Shown piece by piece: positions 40,750 to 53,000 of a DNA stretch of 64,000 nucleotides; position 1 is the first letter of the stretch, and each line of letters begins with the position of its first letter. The translations under genes were made by a program, and so were the position numbers. A model generated the notes under the pieces. It made no database searches. It was not told where the DNA came from and saw only the letters and a program-made list of their open reading frames with translations. This stretch comes from Nothopassalora personata (Eukaryota > Ascomycota > Dothideomycetes > Mycosphaerellales > Mycosphaerellaceae), in the NCBI GenBank assembly GCA_033816765.1, contig CM066291.1, forward strand, positions 2,852,001-2,916,000, written 5' to 3'.

Positions 40750-43700
40750 ACGTTCCCACCATCGATGGCGGTGTTGAGTAACAATGTGAACACAGCTAAG
40801 GCCGAGGCGCATATGCTGGTTGTCCTGGCCTTCATGACGACTGCATGGCCACTGACATTAAATTGCGCGCACGTTCGGTTGCACTCAACCTGATCAGCAG
40901 CGAGATGCGCTCGAGCGCCGATTGACAGCATGCACATCAGAAGCATAACGTCTTTCTCCAGCCGCGTCCTCACGGCAAAGACATCTTCACGGGGAGGATC
41001 CCGCCTTGACGTGCAGCGGACTCGCAGGCAGTGGTTCACATGCGCTCATGTTTGGCACATCGGTCTTAGTCGTTAGGGAGGATATTGACATGTCCGGCAT
41101 TGGTGGTTGGCCATATGCAGGTGAACGGCTGCACGCATCGTTCGTTGGTTCGGAGCTTTATCGACTTGCTTCACTCGGTGCTCGCCTGACCTCTCAGGTC
41201 GAGATCTTAGCCATCTTGGCAACCGTTCATCCAACGCCGATCGAGGAAAGTGTCAAGACATTGCCAAGCTGAGCCGTTCCAACGTAAACGTTGGCTGGCG
41301 ATGTAGCAACCACGCTGACCAATAGCAGGCAGGTCGTGTAAGCATCGTGTGAACTTCTTCGACAGACAACAGCTCTAGCTCGACCTGCCTGCCATTCGTG
41401 GCTTGGTCAGATCGCAACACCTGTGTAGCTCAAGCAATGCCAATACGTGCTTGTAGGTGTAGGATAGTAATAAAGTCGTGATAGTATGCTAGCCTGTCGC
41501 CTTTGTCGAAGCAGCAACACGGCCGATGGAGAATATAGCTGTGCTGCAGAGGCGGTATAGCAACGTTCGACGAGCGCTGCTGTCGATCCTTCCAACCTGC
41601 CTAAAGTAACACTTTTCCTGCCTAAAGTAACAGGCAATGTGGCAGCTCAGGCGGAGAAACAGCTCAACCCAGACATGCTCGCCGGCGCATGTGGTCGTTG
41701 TCTCGCAGTCGGCGTGGAAGCTGTGCACGCCACGGCCGAGATGGAAGCTGAATCTGTGATCGAGCCAGACAGTGACAATGGTGGGTTTCAATTAGGGCAG
41801 CAGTGTGTGTGTGTGTGTGTGTGAAAGAGAAAGAGGCGTGAAAGGCGTTCAAAGGCGTTTCTCCCAACCCACCCAGCCCGAGGTTTCACAAACGCGTCCC
41901 AGCGCCGCGGCACGAGGGCAGATCCAACAGCGACGTCTTTGATGATGCCTCCACAAGATATGGTGAGAATTCGTGTGCGATTACGCAGAAGGCTGATGGT
42001 TTGTCTCAAGTTATTCGTGCCTGCAATCCGAGCCGCCTTTCCCTCCGGCAATGCGTAGGATAGATGCCACAGCCAAGTCGACCGTTCGCTCCGTGCCGCG
42101 ACTTCGACCGCCACGAGCAAGCCGCGTGCGTCGTTCGACAATCCGGCACTGATCAAAACCTAAGACCCGCCGTGCACTGTTGCTCACCGAGGTGATACTT
42201 CATTTCCTCTGGGAAAATTTGGCTTGTGAAAGCCCTCTGTAAATGCTGTCACGCGCTGTTCAAGGTGCTTGCACTAGTGAATGCGGACGGACACCTGCCC
42301 TATCTCGCAGCTATGGCCAAGCATAACGAGCACCTTATCGCCTCCCCTCTTTGCGCAAGTGCTGTGCCTGCGGGCCGCTGCTACACGGAGAATGAATAGT
42401 ACCGAAGACGGATGTAAGACTTATTTCATAGCTTAGACCGATAAGCTGCGACGATAGCACTAGTGATTCTAATGCTTTGCTGAAGCCACGCTAGAGTACC
42501 TGCAGTCGCTTGACCGTGGCTATAGACATCAGTCAACAAGATCATGATACTTTCAGCTTTGCTGATCCTCTAGAACAGGAAGCTGAAGTAGGCAAATCCT
42601 TCAGCCATGTGTTGCAGCCTGTGGACCATCGGCGAGTAGCCCCTAGCCGCGTGTGACTGCAAAGCATATTGCTTTGTGTTCCTGCGCAAGCGCCGCGTGA
42701 GAGGACGACACCCTGAAGGACCGGCGTGCTCCGTGTCTGGCCGGAAGCTCAAGCTTAAGCATCAAAGGCATGTGAGCATGCACAAGGCTCGTATAGCAGC
42801 ATTGTCAAGGCTCCTAAGCCCAAGGAGGAAGCTGGATATACAGTAAGGTCGTGCCTGACGCTGTTCAGATACCCATTGTCAGAGCCAATACAATCGCTCC
42901 ATTCGAGTGCTGTATCGCTCGCAGAGCACGAGGGCGATTGAGCTTGCCGTCTCATGAAACCCGAATGCATTGCAGACCCGGACTGCCCACCCGAAAGAGT
43001 CCACAAGACCTCACGACTCTGTGACGAAGCAAGGCCCGCAATCACAGAACCAGAAAGGACTTGAATGAACCCGCGATAATGAAATTGAATGCCTGAACTA
43101 ACCAAAGGAGTAATCGACGATTCGCCCACGGAGTTCATGCGGCGGCTCAGCATCAAAGGGCGATCAAAACACCTGGCGAGTAGCTTTGGATGTCGTGGAC
43201 GCGGCATCGGATCGTCCACAGCTTTTGTGCAAAATTCGTTGTCGCAGTGCCATGGCTCATTTGCCGAAAGCATCCAGGGTAAAGATTGCACACCATCCCG
43301 AGTCCCAGATGACAACGTCATAGGTGAACCATGATATCTGGACGGATATGACGCTTCTTGTGCCAAGATCGTGATGCGGCGACCTCTGGATCAGCGGACA
43401 TGGCCGGTACGTGGTATTGCTCGTGCAAGGGTGGTGAGGATATGTATAGACCCAAATCATGCCACAGCCTCTACGCTGGGGGTCTAACGTCTTGCGCTTG
43501 ACACGGACATGCGGCGTTGTGACTGAAGCATGAGCAAGTGACTCTCGGGGTTGACATTCTCACTGTGGTCACCAGAAGGCTTTGATAAGTCGGAGGAACC
43601 GGACAGCTGATAGGATCATAGGTATGGATAACATTTCACCCAAGTGGGCGGTCACCGGAATCGGCGTCGGTGCGATGTGCTACATGCATATTACCAAGAA

Positions 43701-44080
43701 GAGAACATGCAATAAGTGGTCATACAGTACACGACGCGCGTCAAGGATGTTTTGGCTGCCGAGCATCCGCCGTTTCATCTGTTCGCCATACAACGACGCA
43801 CGGCAATCCTAATAACAACATGGCAGCACATTATGCCCTGTCTTTCTTCAACACATCGACAACACCGCGGCAAGCGTTCACAGGGTAATCATCTCGTATG
43901 GATCATGCGTGCTTCCGACCATTAGCGTAATTACCCGGTATCCTCAAGATACTGCTACTACGCCACTCAATTACAGCCTTACTCTACCTGGATTCCACCG
44001 CAATACGGTCAGTAAGCAGGACCTGACATGAAAGCCCCCAAGTATCCCAAAGACCCGCCCCAGATGCTTCCTGACCCGGT
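40750..44080. other. long intergenic region without a supportable gene
   Basis: Composition is normal and no transposon remnant is recognised. The longest open frame (42755-43366 minus, 203 residues) has no domain, signal or convincing splice structure. The others are short and overlap on both strands. A GT microsatellite lies at 41803-41822. A non-coding RNA or a diverged small gene cannot be excluded. Confidence 0.45.
41803..41822. repeat. (GT)10 microsatellite
   Basis: Uninterrupted GT dinucleotides. Confidence 0.9.
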
Positions 44081-44083
44081 CCT

Positions 44084-44592
44084 TCACCCACGCAATCGCA
44101 CCAGGCGTCTCCTCCCACGCAGAAATGGTTCGCCTGAAGATATATATACCTGCATCTCCGCCTCACTCCCACTGCTACAGTACTCCAGCCCTTGCCGTAA
44201 AACGATCACCTGACTCTGCAATGGCTGGCCAGAAATCACAATCGCTCCGACGAACGGTATCGTGGCGGGCTCCGACTTGGCCTTCCGTCTCCTGTAGCCG
44301 GGAGGGAGTAATGTCACCGCCATCTTGAACTTCTTGCAGAATCTCCGAGTGGCGGGATACTGCTTCGCTGACGAGATTCTCGCGGATCGAATCGATCGGT
44401 TCTTGCGGGAGTTTGGCGGTCTCAGAGGTGGATTGAGATTGTCTAAGGGAGTGAAGGGGCTACGAGGAGGCGGAGCTTGACCAATGTCAAGCCGATGGTG
44501 TGGCTGAATTCCAGGAACTACTGGCATCTCATAAGGACTGCCACAGGTTCGAAAACGTCCTCGTCGTGGAGGTTGAGGAATGCGAGTGACAT
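44084..44592 (-). other. possible small hypothetical gene
   Basis: Two overlapping minus frames look partly protein-like. One opens with a plausible start (MSLAFLNLHDEDVFEPVAVL) and another contains SIRENLVSEAVSRHSEILQE. I could not find introns that join them, and no family is recognised. It may be a short diverged gene or chance. Confidence 0.2.
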
Positions 44593-44736
44593 GTCGCCCT
44601 AGTCATGGTGGTCGTTGGGGTCGGAGATGAAATCGGGCTTTGTTCGCCTGGTTCTTGTCAGTCTATGTTCATCGCTTTGGCATGGGAGTGCTTCTGAACA
44701 ACTATACATGTAGTCCCTAGTCTCCGACCAACCTCA

Positions 44737-45020
44737 GGAATGGCCTGGCTCCTTAAACGGGTTGGCCGGCATCGTCGAGTCACCAGGCCAGTTTCTAAGC
44801 CGGATGTCTACTTTGTCCATCAGAGTATGAGCTTTCTTCACTGGAATGCATTGAGTCTTGTGCGAGGGCCAGTGTGCTGCTTGGTGTTCATTCGAGCAGT
44901 GTCGTACTGCTTCGCAGTCCATGCATAGTGATGGGTTCTTATCGTTGCTGGCTTGCAGTGAAAGCAATGCTGTTTCTTGAGGAGAGCTGATACCTCAGCC
45001 ATACTGCAGTGCTCTAGTAT
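44737..45020 (-). pseudogene. MYND-type zinc finger fragment with a frame break
   Basis: The minus strand carries MAEVSALLKKQHCFHCKPAT in one frame. CMDCEAVRHCSNEHQAAHWP, then SHKTQC, is in another. Together they follow a MYND finger (C-X2-C, C-X2-C, YC-like, W-X2-H-X3-C), a protein-interaction module. One of the usual cysteines (CQ) is histidine (EHQ). The frame change between the halves shows no clear splice sites, so this is a decayed gene or a base error. Confidence 0.45.
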
Positions 45021-45445
45021 GCGTTGGAGCAGAGGAGTGGTGTTGAGGAGTATAGATGCAGCCAAGTTCTTGGGTTTGCGTCGTGGACGTGTAAAGTGCC
45101 GGCAAGGGTGCCCTTGTGTCACCAAAACTGACAGGTCCGGTGGAATGAGTGTTGTTGTAGGCATGCACCTGCAGACTGGCAGTCAAACCATCGCACTTGG
45201 TTGTACTGCTCTGTGTGTACGTCTCTCTCTCTGATCATTGGTTGTCAAAGTCTCTGCCGTTCAAGTATATACAGGAAAAGTCCACCAAGCACAATTCATC
45301 TGCAAGCAAAAGGACCACCCAAGCACGCTCACAGCTACATCAACACCCTCGCTGCTCAATCGTCATCAAACGTCGGGCAGTTAGAAGCTCGCGGTCATTA
45401 TCGCGTAAAATTCCATCTCATTTCACCATACTACTTCCTTTCTCT

Positions 45446-46819
45446 TCAAAGCAAATCCGAAAAAATACTCGAGCACCCAAAATGCTGCTCCACATTCAAA
45501 TCTCCCGGATGCTTCCAGCCATCATTCTGGTACGAGAAGATCGCACACTTGCTCCCGACCGTAGCGACGATACTGTCCACAGCAGCCTTCTGCTGTGCAA
45601 CACCAGGAATCGCCGCACCGTTGGCGTTGCCTTCAGATGGCCAACCGGTCTCAAGACAATAAGACTCTTTCTCGCCATTGCAAACTTTGCTCAGATCATC
45701 CATCTGGCTCTTCACAAATTCTCCTGCATCATCGGCTGCTACACCACCATTGAAGAAAGGGTGCAAGTTTGCGGCGATTACGTCGACAGCCGCGCAGAAA
45801 GTCGACCCGTACTCTTGGATGATGTTGAGGGGTTCGGTGGTGGTGACGGGACCAGTGTATCCGGCAAGTTTGAAAGCAGATTTGACATGGCCGATGAATC
45901 CGGCGAGATCCGACGCAGAGCAGAATCCGTTGAATACCGCCTCGTTTCCTGCTACGACCATTTCGACTTGATCCCACCCGTTGGTCTTGCCCCAGGAGGT
46001 GAGCTCGGACAGCTGACTGTAGGCTGGTCCGAGGCCTGAGGCGTCGATGTAGATGCCCATGATCATTTTCATGCCGACTGAGGTGCAGGCGGCGCCGACA
46101 TTTTCGATTCCGGAGCAGTCGGTCGCGTAGAGGCGGACGGTCTTGAAGCCCATGGCCTTGATGGCGGCGATGTCAGTGTGAACGGCGGCAGCGTCTTTGC
46201 AAGTACCGGACTCCGTATAGGGGGTGTAGGTCATGGCCCATTTATTGCCCGAAGGTGTTATGGGCGATTTACCGCCGTTGTTGGGAGATTCGGGGGCATT
46301 GTAGGATGGTGGAGCTGCTGGCTTAGCAGCAGGAGTCTCGGGCTTGGCTGCTGGTGCCTGTGGTTGAGCTTCTGGCGCCTTCGGCTTCGCAACAGGTGCT
46401 TCGGGCTCCTGAACTGGGCCCTCGGGCTTTGCAGCATAGGTCGTCGCGACAGGAGCAGCAGACGTGCTGCTCGAGCTGGACTTCTCCTCAGGCTTCGGGG
46501 CATAGACCGGCGGCTTCGTCGCCTCGGCCTCGCCTGTCGCCTCCGGGCGAGTGACGTAGATAGTCGCGGTCGTCGTTATGATATTCAGTATTGTTGTGGT
46601 CTTCGGCGGGCCGGCAGCGACCAGAGTAGCCTCGCCGTACCATGTCGTCGTGTAAGTCGTACATCCACAAGTTGCATTGTCCTTGGCCGGGACCGGAAAC
46701 TTGGGAGTATCGTATGAGGGAGGAGCCTTGTGAAGCGCTGCATGTCGCTGATGCGCGTGAGGATTTCCAGCGCTAACCAAGCCCGCCGCGAGGACGGCTG
46801 CCAAGACTTTTGAGACCAT
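45446..46819 (-). CDS. GH17 cell-wall glucanase/glucanosyltransferase, BtgE-like
   Basis: 457 residues in a single exon. A signal peptide (MVSKVLAAVLAAGLVSA) leads to a Cys-rich Thr segment (NATCGCTTYTTTWYGEATL). A long Pro/Ala/Lys/Glu-rich, probably O-glycosylated linker follows (about residues 100-215, APAAKPETPAAKPAAPP). The catalytic domain starts at WAMTYTPYT. The acid/base Glu is in VVAGNEAVFNG and the nucleophile in CLETGWPSEG. This layout matches fungal BtgE/Scw-type GH17 proteins, which remodel beta-1,3-glucan in the wall. I chose the ATG at 46819 because it begins the signal peptide; the open frame extends 38 codons upstream. There is no GPI-like C-terminus. Confidence 0.92.
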   Translation of the reverse strand: MVSKVLAAVLAAGLVSAGNPHAHQRHAALHKAPPSYDTPKFPVPAKDNATCGCTTYTTTWYGEATLVAAGPPKTTTILNIITTTATIYVTRPEATGEAEATKPPVYAPKPEEKSSSSSTSAAPVATTYAAKPEGPVQEPEAPVAKPKAPEAQPQAPAAKPETPAAKPAAPPSYNAPESPNNGGKSPITPSGNKWAMTYTPYTESGTCKDAAAVHTDIAAIKAMGFKTVRLYATDCSGIENVGAACTSVGMKMIMGIYIDASGLGPAYSQLSELTSWGKTNGWDQVEMVVAGNEAVFNGFCSASDLAGFIGHVKSAFKLAGYTGPVTTTEPLNIIQEYGSTFCAAVDVIAANLHPFFNGGVAADDAGEFVKSQMDDLSKVCNGEKESYCLETGWPSEGNANGAAIPGVAQQKAAVDSIVATVGSKCAIFSYQNDGWKHPGDLNVEQHFGCSSIFSDLL

Positions 46820-47514
46820 TGCCGGGTCGAAAGTGGGTGAGAGCCGCTGAATGAGTGAAGCGACAATCTCAAGGAACGAGTGGTTTGCCTGCGGGCGTGT
46901 TGCACGGAGAGGAGAGAACAACAACGATGACAACGGACAAGGGAGCCCACCGACCTTTGAAGGCTTTGATTAAAGCGCTCTGATGACGGCCATTCCCGGC
47001 CATCGTGAACGGCCATGTTGTTAGGCTGCGATCTGCGAAGGATAGTTAAATGAGATCAAGGCCAAGCACTTTCGAATCTTTCGGAGCTCACGCTGTGAGT
47101 GGATCAGCTCCTTCGGGAAGGCGGGAAGCTGGAAGCCTATTGCTATTTATTGTACAGATCATGACAGAAACGGCCGATGCTTCTTCAACTTGCCGCTAGA
47201 TCGAAAACGTGGTCGCGTGTGTACAGTGCTTGCAAGACATCATAGCCGAGGCTGATATGTCGCGTGGGTTTTCATGTAGCGAAGTCCAGATGAGAATCTG
47301 ACAAGCGAGGTGTCGGAGGTGTCAATATCCAGAGCCTGCGATAGAACCGCACGTACGACAGGCATGGCCTGCCAGGCTTGGAATGGTCTCTTTGTTCTAG
47401 ATCTCTATCGGTCGAGCCTTTGGTTCGGTCGCGTCTTTACCATTCGCTGCACATGGTTGCCATGCGACTGAGACAACGGACGACCTCATCATCGCTGACC
47501 TGTGGGAAGACCTC
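46820..47514. other. intergenic, GH17 promoter and cyclophilin 3' flank
   Basis: No gene is recognised. Minus-strand sequence just right of 46820 is the GH17 leader. The rest has no domain-bearing open frame. Confidence 0.5.
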
Positions 47515-48149
47515 TCACATCTCACCACACTGCGCAATCACAACGTCTTGATTCGGCTTCTCCCTGGTGGTCCGCACATTCTCAATCTTCCTCACCACAT
47601 CCATGCCGTCCACGACCTTGCCAAAAACCACATGCTTATTGTTGAGATGTGGCGTCGCGGTGCATGTGATGAAGAACTGGCTTCCGTTGGTGTTTGGGCC
47701 TGAGTTTGCCATGCTGAGAAGGCCGGGCTGGTCGTGGCGGAGATTGAAGTTTTCGTCCGCGAAAGATTTTGTGCCATAGATGGTTGCTGAGCCAGTGCCA
47801 TCGCCGTTCATGAAGTCGCCACCTGGCGAGGAGTGTCAGCTGGAGTGCATGGTTGAAATGATCAAAGAGAAGGACCACTTGCCTTGAAGCATGAAGTCTT
47901 TTATCACTCGGTGAAACTTGGAGCCTTTGTAGCCTTGTGGGCGGCCTAGGTGGTTCTTGGTCTCTCCTGTGCAGAATTGACGGAAGTTCTATCGGAGAGT
48001 CAATATACTGTGATGATCAGTCCCTGTGAATAACATTCCTCTGCTGTCTTTGGTGTGACATCCGCGAAGAGCTCCATCTTAATGCGACCCAGAGGCTCAC
48101 CGCCGAGTGTGACATCGAAGAAGACAACCGGATTCTGTGTTGCTGTCAT
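47515..48149 (-). CDS. peptidyl-prolyl cis-trans isomerase H (cyclophilin)
   Basis: 174 residues from three exons (48149-48039, 47988-47883, 47822-47515). The spliced product begins [20 protein letters not shown] and contains [32 protein letters not shown] and [14 protein letters not shown], the full cyclophilin fold and active site (FHRVI, QFFIT, H of HLNNKH). It is closest to the spliceosome-associated CypH/PPIH group ([24 protein letters not shown] end). Intron 2 has a GCAAGT donor (GC-AG). Intron 1 restores the conserved TAENFRQF only if the donor is GA (GAATGT), which is non-canonical; the nearest GT gives a stop. Confidence 0.92.
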
Positions 48150-49356
48150 TGTTGCGTTTGTGGTGAGATACTCAAGTTTGGATCGTGATGCTCGCGCATA
48201 GACCTGAGCGGCTCAATCGGCTAACTTCAATAGGAATCAACACGCAGACAAGCCAATGGATTTGCATTTTGTAGCGTGATTGGTTGAACGACCCTCGAAA
48301 GTGGCAGACGGAGAGGAGATTTCACGCTGAACACGAAACGGAGCAGGAGTAGCCGAGAGGTTGCGCAGCATGTTCGGAGTATGGTGCGCTTGAAGCACGG
48401 TCGCATGTAGCGCACAGCACCAGGAAATCTGTCTATTGCCTAGGGAATCGAGGTCAATCTTCGATGCACCCCAACCAAGTTTACTGGGAGTGTGCTTGAC
48501 GTGCGACCGTGCGCTTCACAGGCGCAAGACATTTGCTTCCTCGAAAGCTGTACCACGACCCAATGCAACGGTTCGGCAACGACATCAGTCCAGATGCTGT
48601 CCGATGACATGACGGGTCCGTCACACGTTCTCGAAGACCTTAGAGGCAGTAGCCGCAGTGAAATGCCCCGCCCGTGCTGTCGGATGCAGTGATGATAGTT
48701 CGGGCTAAGCTCCACGTGCAGGCCACGCGACGGCACAGTCTTGGGAGCGAAAGACAGGCAAGCAACGAATTCCTTGTGTGTTCCCGCCGGAGAGATACGT
48801 AGCGGCCAAGTCCCTCCACAAGGCCGCCCGACGTTACATGCTCGTGCATCAGCAGACTGCAGTGAAGATAGGCAATTGATGGTGTTTGCGGGTCCAAGCG
48901 CTCGCTGTACCCGACGCTGCTCGCCGCGCCGCACTCCCCTCTCCTCCACCAGCTAGTGCAATGGAGCGCCTTAGGCTGGATCCGCCGTGTACGTAGTGCT
49001 CCGTCCGATTGGAATTCGCAGCATGACCTCTACTCTTCTCGCCAAACATCTCACAACGACTACGAAGCCTGATCGAGCACAGAAACGCGCAGGGCAACAG
49101 CAGCCTTTCCCATCTCCCGTCACAACGTCGCCACTGGTCCCGAAGGACCGACTGCTCGGCCACCGGAGATATTACGACCGATGGGTCCATAACAACGAGG
49201 AAGTGTGACCACTGACGCCGAAGAATTGCGCGCGCACGAGACGGCATACCCCCGGCGACGGCGACTGGCAACGACAGGAGGTGGGTTGGAGCTCGGGTAC
49301 CGAGGACACGCGCATTGGCGCCGGGCGCAGGACAGCAATAGCAGCGCCACGCGAAC
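48150..49356. other. divergent intergenic region between cyclophilin and CreB genes
   Basis: This 1.2-kb shared promoter region separates divergently transcribed genes. Open frames such as 48440-48949 minus lack domains and overlap others. No clear TATA box was assigned. Confidence 0.5.
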
Positions 49357-51773
49357 ATGTCGTTCTTTGGCAAGTTCAAGACGGGTTCGGTACGTGGCGG
49401 ACGCCAAAGGAGGCAATGGCAGCGGCCGTGGCAGAGCGATATGGTGAGACAACACGTGCTGACAACGCAACCGCGCGCAGAACAATGCCGACTCGATCAC
49501 CAAGTCGGCGCCTGCGAAGAAGGATCCCCACGCGCCGCAGCCTACGCGCTTGGAGAAACACCTTGCCGATGTCACTGGGCCCGTCCGATCGGATGGCAGT
49601 GACAAGTTCTTTGGCATGGAAAATGTATGTGCGGTGACCTGCATCAATATTGAGGTATTATGCTAAGCTAACAACACGGCGCAGTACGGCTCTACATGGT
49701 ATGACTTGTCGCATGTCCCACCCGAGGCGCCACTAACACTGACACCACAGCTATTGTAACTCGATAATACAGTGTTTATACTATTCAGCGCCCTTCCGAG
49801 AAAACGTAATCAACTTCCCTTCCCAATCCATCGTCGAGGAACTCCGCCGCAAAGATACCAATGGCGCACCCTTATCACCCCGAGCCACATCGACGACACC
49901 TTACCCGAATCCCACATCGCCCGCGCGAAAGCCAGCGCAGAATGTGCCTGGGTCACCTGGAGCTGGCGTGATGGTCAAGCTGGAGGACAATAAGAACTCG
50001 CCTGAGGATAGGAAGAGATCGGCTTTGATGCAAGGGCCGGTACTGGACATGCAGTACGACAATTCGTTGAAGTACGGGATGGAGGAGTCTTTGTTCACGT
50101 CGCTGAGAGACATATTCGAGGCCGTCATTGAGCACAAGTCACGGACCGGTGTCGTGAGTCCACACAGGTTCCTGGAGATCTTGAGAAGAGAGAACGAGAT
50201 GTTCCGAACCGCGATGCACCAGGATGCGCATGAGTTTCTGAACCTGTTGCTCAACCAGGTCGTGGACAACGTGGAGCTATTCGCGAAGCAGCATCCAGAA
50301 CTGGCAGCGCATATGAATGGAAGTGCCGCGGAAAAGGCCCTGGCAGGCATGACAGTCGATACCGGTGGACTGAACATGCCAAAGGCTGGACTGGACACAC
50401 ATTGGGTACATGATCTTTTCGAAGGCCTCCTCACATCAGAAACACGATGCTTGACCTGCGAAAATACATCGCAGCGAGATGAAGCGTTCCTAGACCTGTC
50501 GGTCGATCTGAGCGCGCACACATCTGTCACATCCTGCTTACGAAAGTTCTCGGAGGAGGAGATGTTATGCGAGCGCAACAAATTCCACTGCGACAACTGT
50601 GGTGGCCTGCAAGAAGCAGAGAAGAGGATGAAGATCAAACGCTTACCACGGATCCTTGCGCTACATCTGAAACGCTTCAAGTACACGGAAGATCTTCAGC
50701 GACTGCAGAAGCTCTTTCATCGAGTGGTATACCCTTTCCACCTTCGACTATTCAACACGACCGACGACGCCGAAGATCCCGATAGATTATACGAGCTATA
50801 CGCTGTTGTGGTGCATATCGGAGGCGGACCATATCATGGGCATTATGTGAGCATCATCAAGACGCAAGATCGAGGCTGGCTGCTGTTCGACGATGAGCTG
50901 GTCGAGCCCGTCTCGAAAGACTACGTGATGAACTTCTTCGGTGGCGAGCCAATACCCGGCATTCAGGATGCAAAGCAGCTGGCATGCGCTTACGTGCTGT
51001 TCTATCAAGAAACTACATTGGAGGCCGTTCTTCGAGAGCAAGACGCGGAGCACGGCGCTAACCAGACCACGCCAGTCAGGGTGTCCGACGTGGAAGCGTC
51101 GAAAGACAACCTCTCGCCGAACAAGAATGGGGGTGGTCTAAGCCACGCGCCTACTCCGCAGACTCCAGTGGCAGACGAAATGGAACACTTGGAGTCACTC
51201 GTCCACGCGGCGATATCACCAACTCTAGGCAATATTGCAGAGATCCCACCCATCGTTCCCGTCATGCCACAAAAGACGAAGAAGGAAATCAAGCAAGAAG
51301 AGAAAGAAGCAAAAGCCGCCAAGAAAGCCCAAGTCAAAGCCGAGGAGGACGCACGAATAGAACAGAGCAGGAAGCGACTGGAGAACAGGAAGAAGGAACA
51401 GGATGAACTCGCCGCAGTGATGGAAATGTCGAAACAGACTGCTGCGGCAGAAGCAGAATCGAGAGGTGATCCGCCGCCGAAGGAGAAGGGTGGTCACAGC
51501 AGGTGGCGGACGGGGAGCATGAGCTTGAAGGTGAAGCCGAGTAAGAGCCTCTTTGGCAAGGACAAGGATAAAAAGGAGGAGAAGTTTCCGCCCGTGCCGC
51601 AGAGACCGAATGGGACGGGGACAAGTCCGCCGACAGCAGATGGTGTGGACGAGAGTAATGGGCATACCATGACGAGTTTGCCGCAGCCTGTGCAGGAGGT
51701 CAAGAAAGAGGAAGAGAAGCCCAAAAAGAACCGCTTCAGTCTGGGGAGGAAGAGGTCGACTATGCTGAACTAG
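49357..51773 (+). CDS. creB: ubiquitin carboxyl-terminal hydrolase, CreB/USP12-46 type
   Basis: 737 residues from four exons: 49357-49389, 49481-49624, 49685-49698 (only 14 nt) and 49751-51773. The peptidase C19 Cys box reads FFGMENYGSTCYCNSIIQ. The catalytic Cys codon TG|C is split by intron 3. The His box is [10 protein letters not shown], with the acid residue in [14 protein letters not shown]2C pair (CLTCEN, CDNCGG) forms the zinc-binding finger. An insert follows the Cys box, as in fungal CreB. The C-terminus is a Lys/Glu coiled coil ([18 protein letters not shown]) and a basic tail. Fungal CreB removes ubiquitin in carbon catabolite repression together with a WD40 partner. The assignment is by motif and layout. 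Confidence 0.92.
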
Positions 51774-52349
51774 AAGTTCTCATGTCGAGACAATTCATCC
51801 CTTGCCACCAGCGAAGACATAGGGACGGAGGGTGATTGTTGTAGGTGATGCATGGAGACGGGTGATATGGGATTGTGCATATGGCGAGGCGGGTGGAGCA
51901 TTTTCGTGGGCGCAAGGTGCTAGGCGCTGAGAACAGGAAGGCACACGATACGGAACGTGTGAATGACAGATTCTGGGGAGGGTATGCGTTTGGAACATCC
52001 CTCTTGTACCATACCTGTGGGTTCGTTTGAGATACGAGCCTGCGTAGCGCGGCCATGGTATGTCTCAATGTTGTGGCTGTGGTTGTGCTCTGCTTGTCCG
52101 CGGCTTCCTCGTCATCTCCCGCCAGCTGAAATGCTGCGCTGCGCCGCCCCTCTGCCTTTAGCACTGTATCTACCTCTCCCTTGTGCCTGGTTCGCTGGTC
52201 TCTGGCGCAGCAGCCTGCACCCATGAAGCTCTCCTTCGAGAGCTGACCACCATCCCACTGCGTGTCTCTTCCGACACGGCATAGCCCCTGGGACCGTGTC
52301 CGCATCTCTGACCATCATATCCTCTATTTCCCTCCATCCCACAGCCTCT
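51774..52349. other. intergenic between convergent creB and YOS1
   Basis: Holds the 3' flanks of two convergent genes. No coding or RNA feature is seen. Confidence 0.5.
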
Positions 52350-52725
52350 TCATCCAAACGCAATCGCCCAAATGATAATCAGCACATTCAGAAAAATCAA
52401 CGGGATCCTCATCAGCGTCCTCACTGAACTTATCAGCTGGATTATCTTCGCTTTCATCGATGCATCTCCCCCGCGTGGTCCTCCGCCGAAGGTGGGTTCG
52501 ATGGAGCCGGAGGAACCCCAGCCTATGCGTGCGAGGAAGCGGTCTTCGGAGAGAATGGCGATCGCGTTGACGAGGAGGACGCCGACTGGGAGGGGAGAGT
52601 GTTAGATGGGGGGAGGGAGAAGGCAGAGGAGGGGGAGGGTGGTTGGTTGGTTTGTGGAGGCAGAGAAGGGGAGGCGACGAACCTTGGAAGAGACCGCCGA
52701 GGGAGAAGAGCATCATGGTCGCCAT
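52350..52725 (-). CDS. YOS1: Yos1-like ER-Golgi transport membrane protein
   Basis: 92 residues from two exons (52725-52683 and 52585-52350), joined within the codon after Gln14. The protein reads MMLFSLGGLFQ, then VGVLLVNAIAILSEDRFL, ARIGWG, KAKIIQLISSVRTLMRIP and LIFLNVLIIIWAIAFG. This gives two membrane segments around the conserved AILSEDRFLARIGW motif, diagnostic for the Yos1/IER3IP1 family. Family members bind Yip1-Yif1 and support COPII transport. The 97-bp intron is extremely C/T-rich on its sense strand. Three in-frame ATGs lie within the first five codons, and I used the first. Confidence 0.9.
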
Positions 52726-53000
52726 TGTGGGGTTATGGTGGTGTTATGGTGGTGGGGAGTGGGTCGGTATGTGTGTCGTATATGTGCTCGTGGTATGTGT
52801 CCTCTTCTGTCTGCAGGAAGCCACGTTGGCGCTCCCGGAAGCTGAGGTGCAAAGCCAATGTCGGCGCGCGTTCCAGTGTCCGCCGATGTTCACCACGCGT
52901 CTTCAACAAGACACACCAACATATGTCTATAGCACCACAACAGACCTGGCGAGCGCTGCAAATTGGCGCTCTTCGTGATCGGGAGAATCAGCGATCGAGC
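52726..53000. other. divergent promoter region of YOS1 and ALG12
   Basis: About 275 bases between divergent starts. It includes a GGTGGTGTTATGGTGGTG-type run near 52738-52758. No clear TATA box. Confidence 0.45.

Noticed and set aside
42755..43366. 203-residue minus-strand open frame
   Set aside because: No motif, signal peptide, plausible introns or composition typical of the neighbouring genes.
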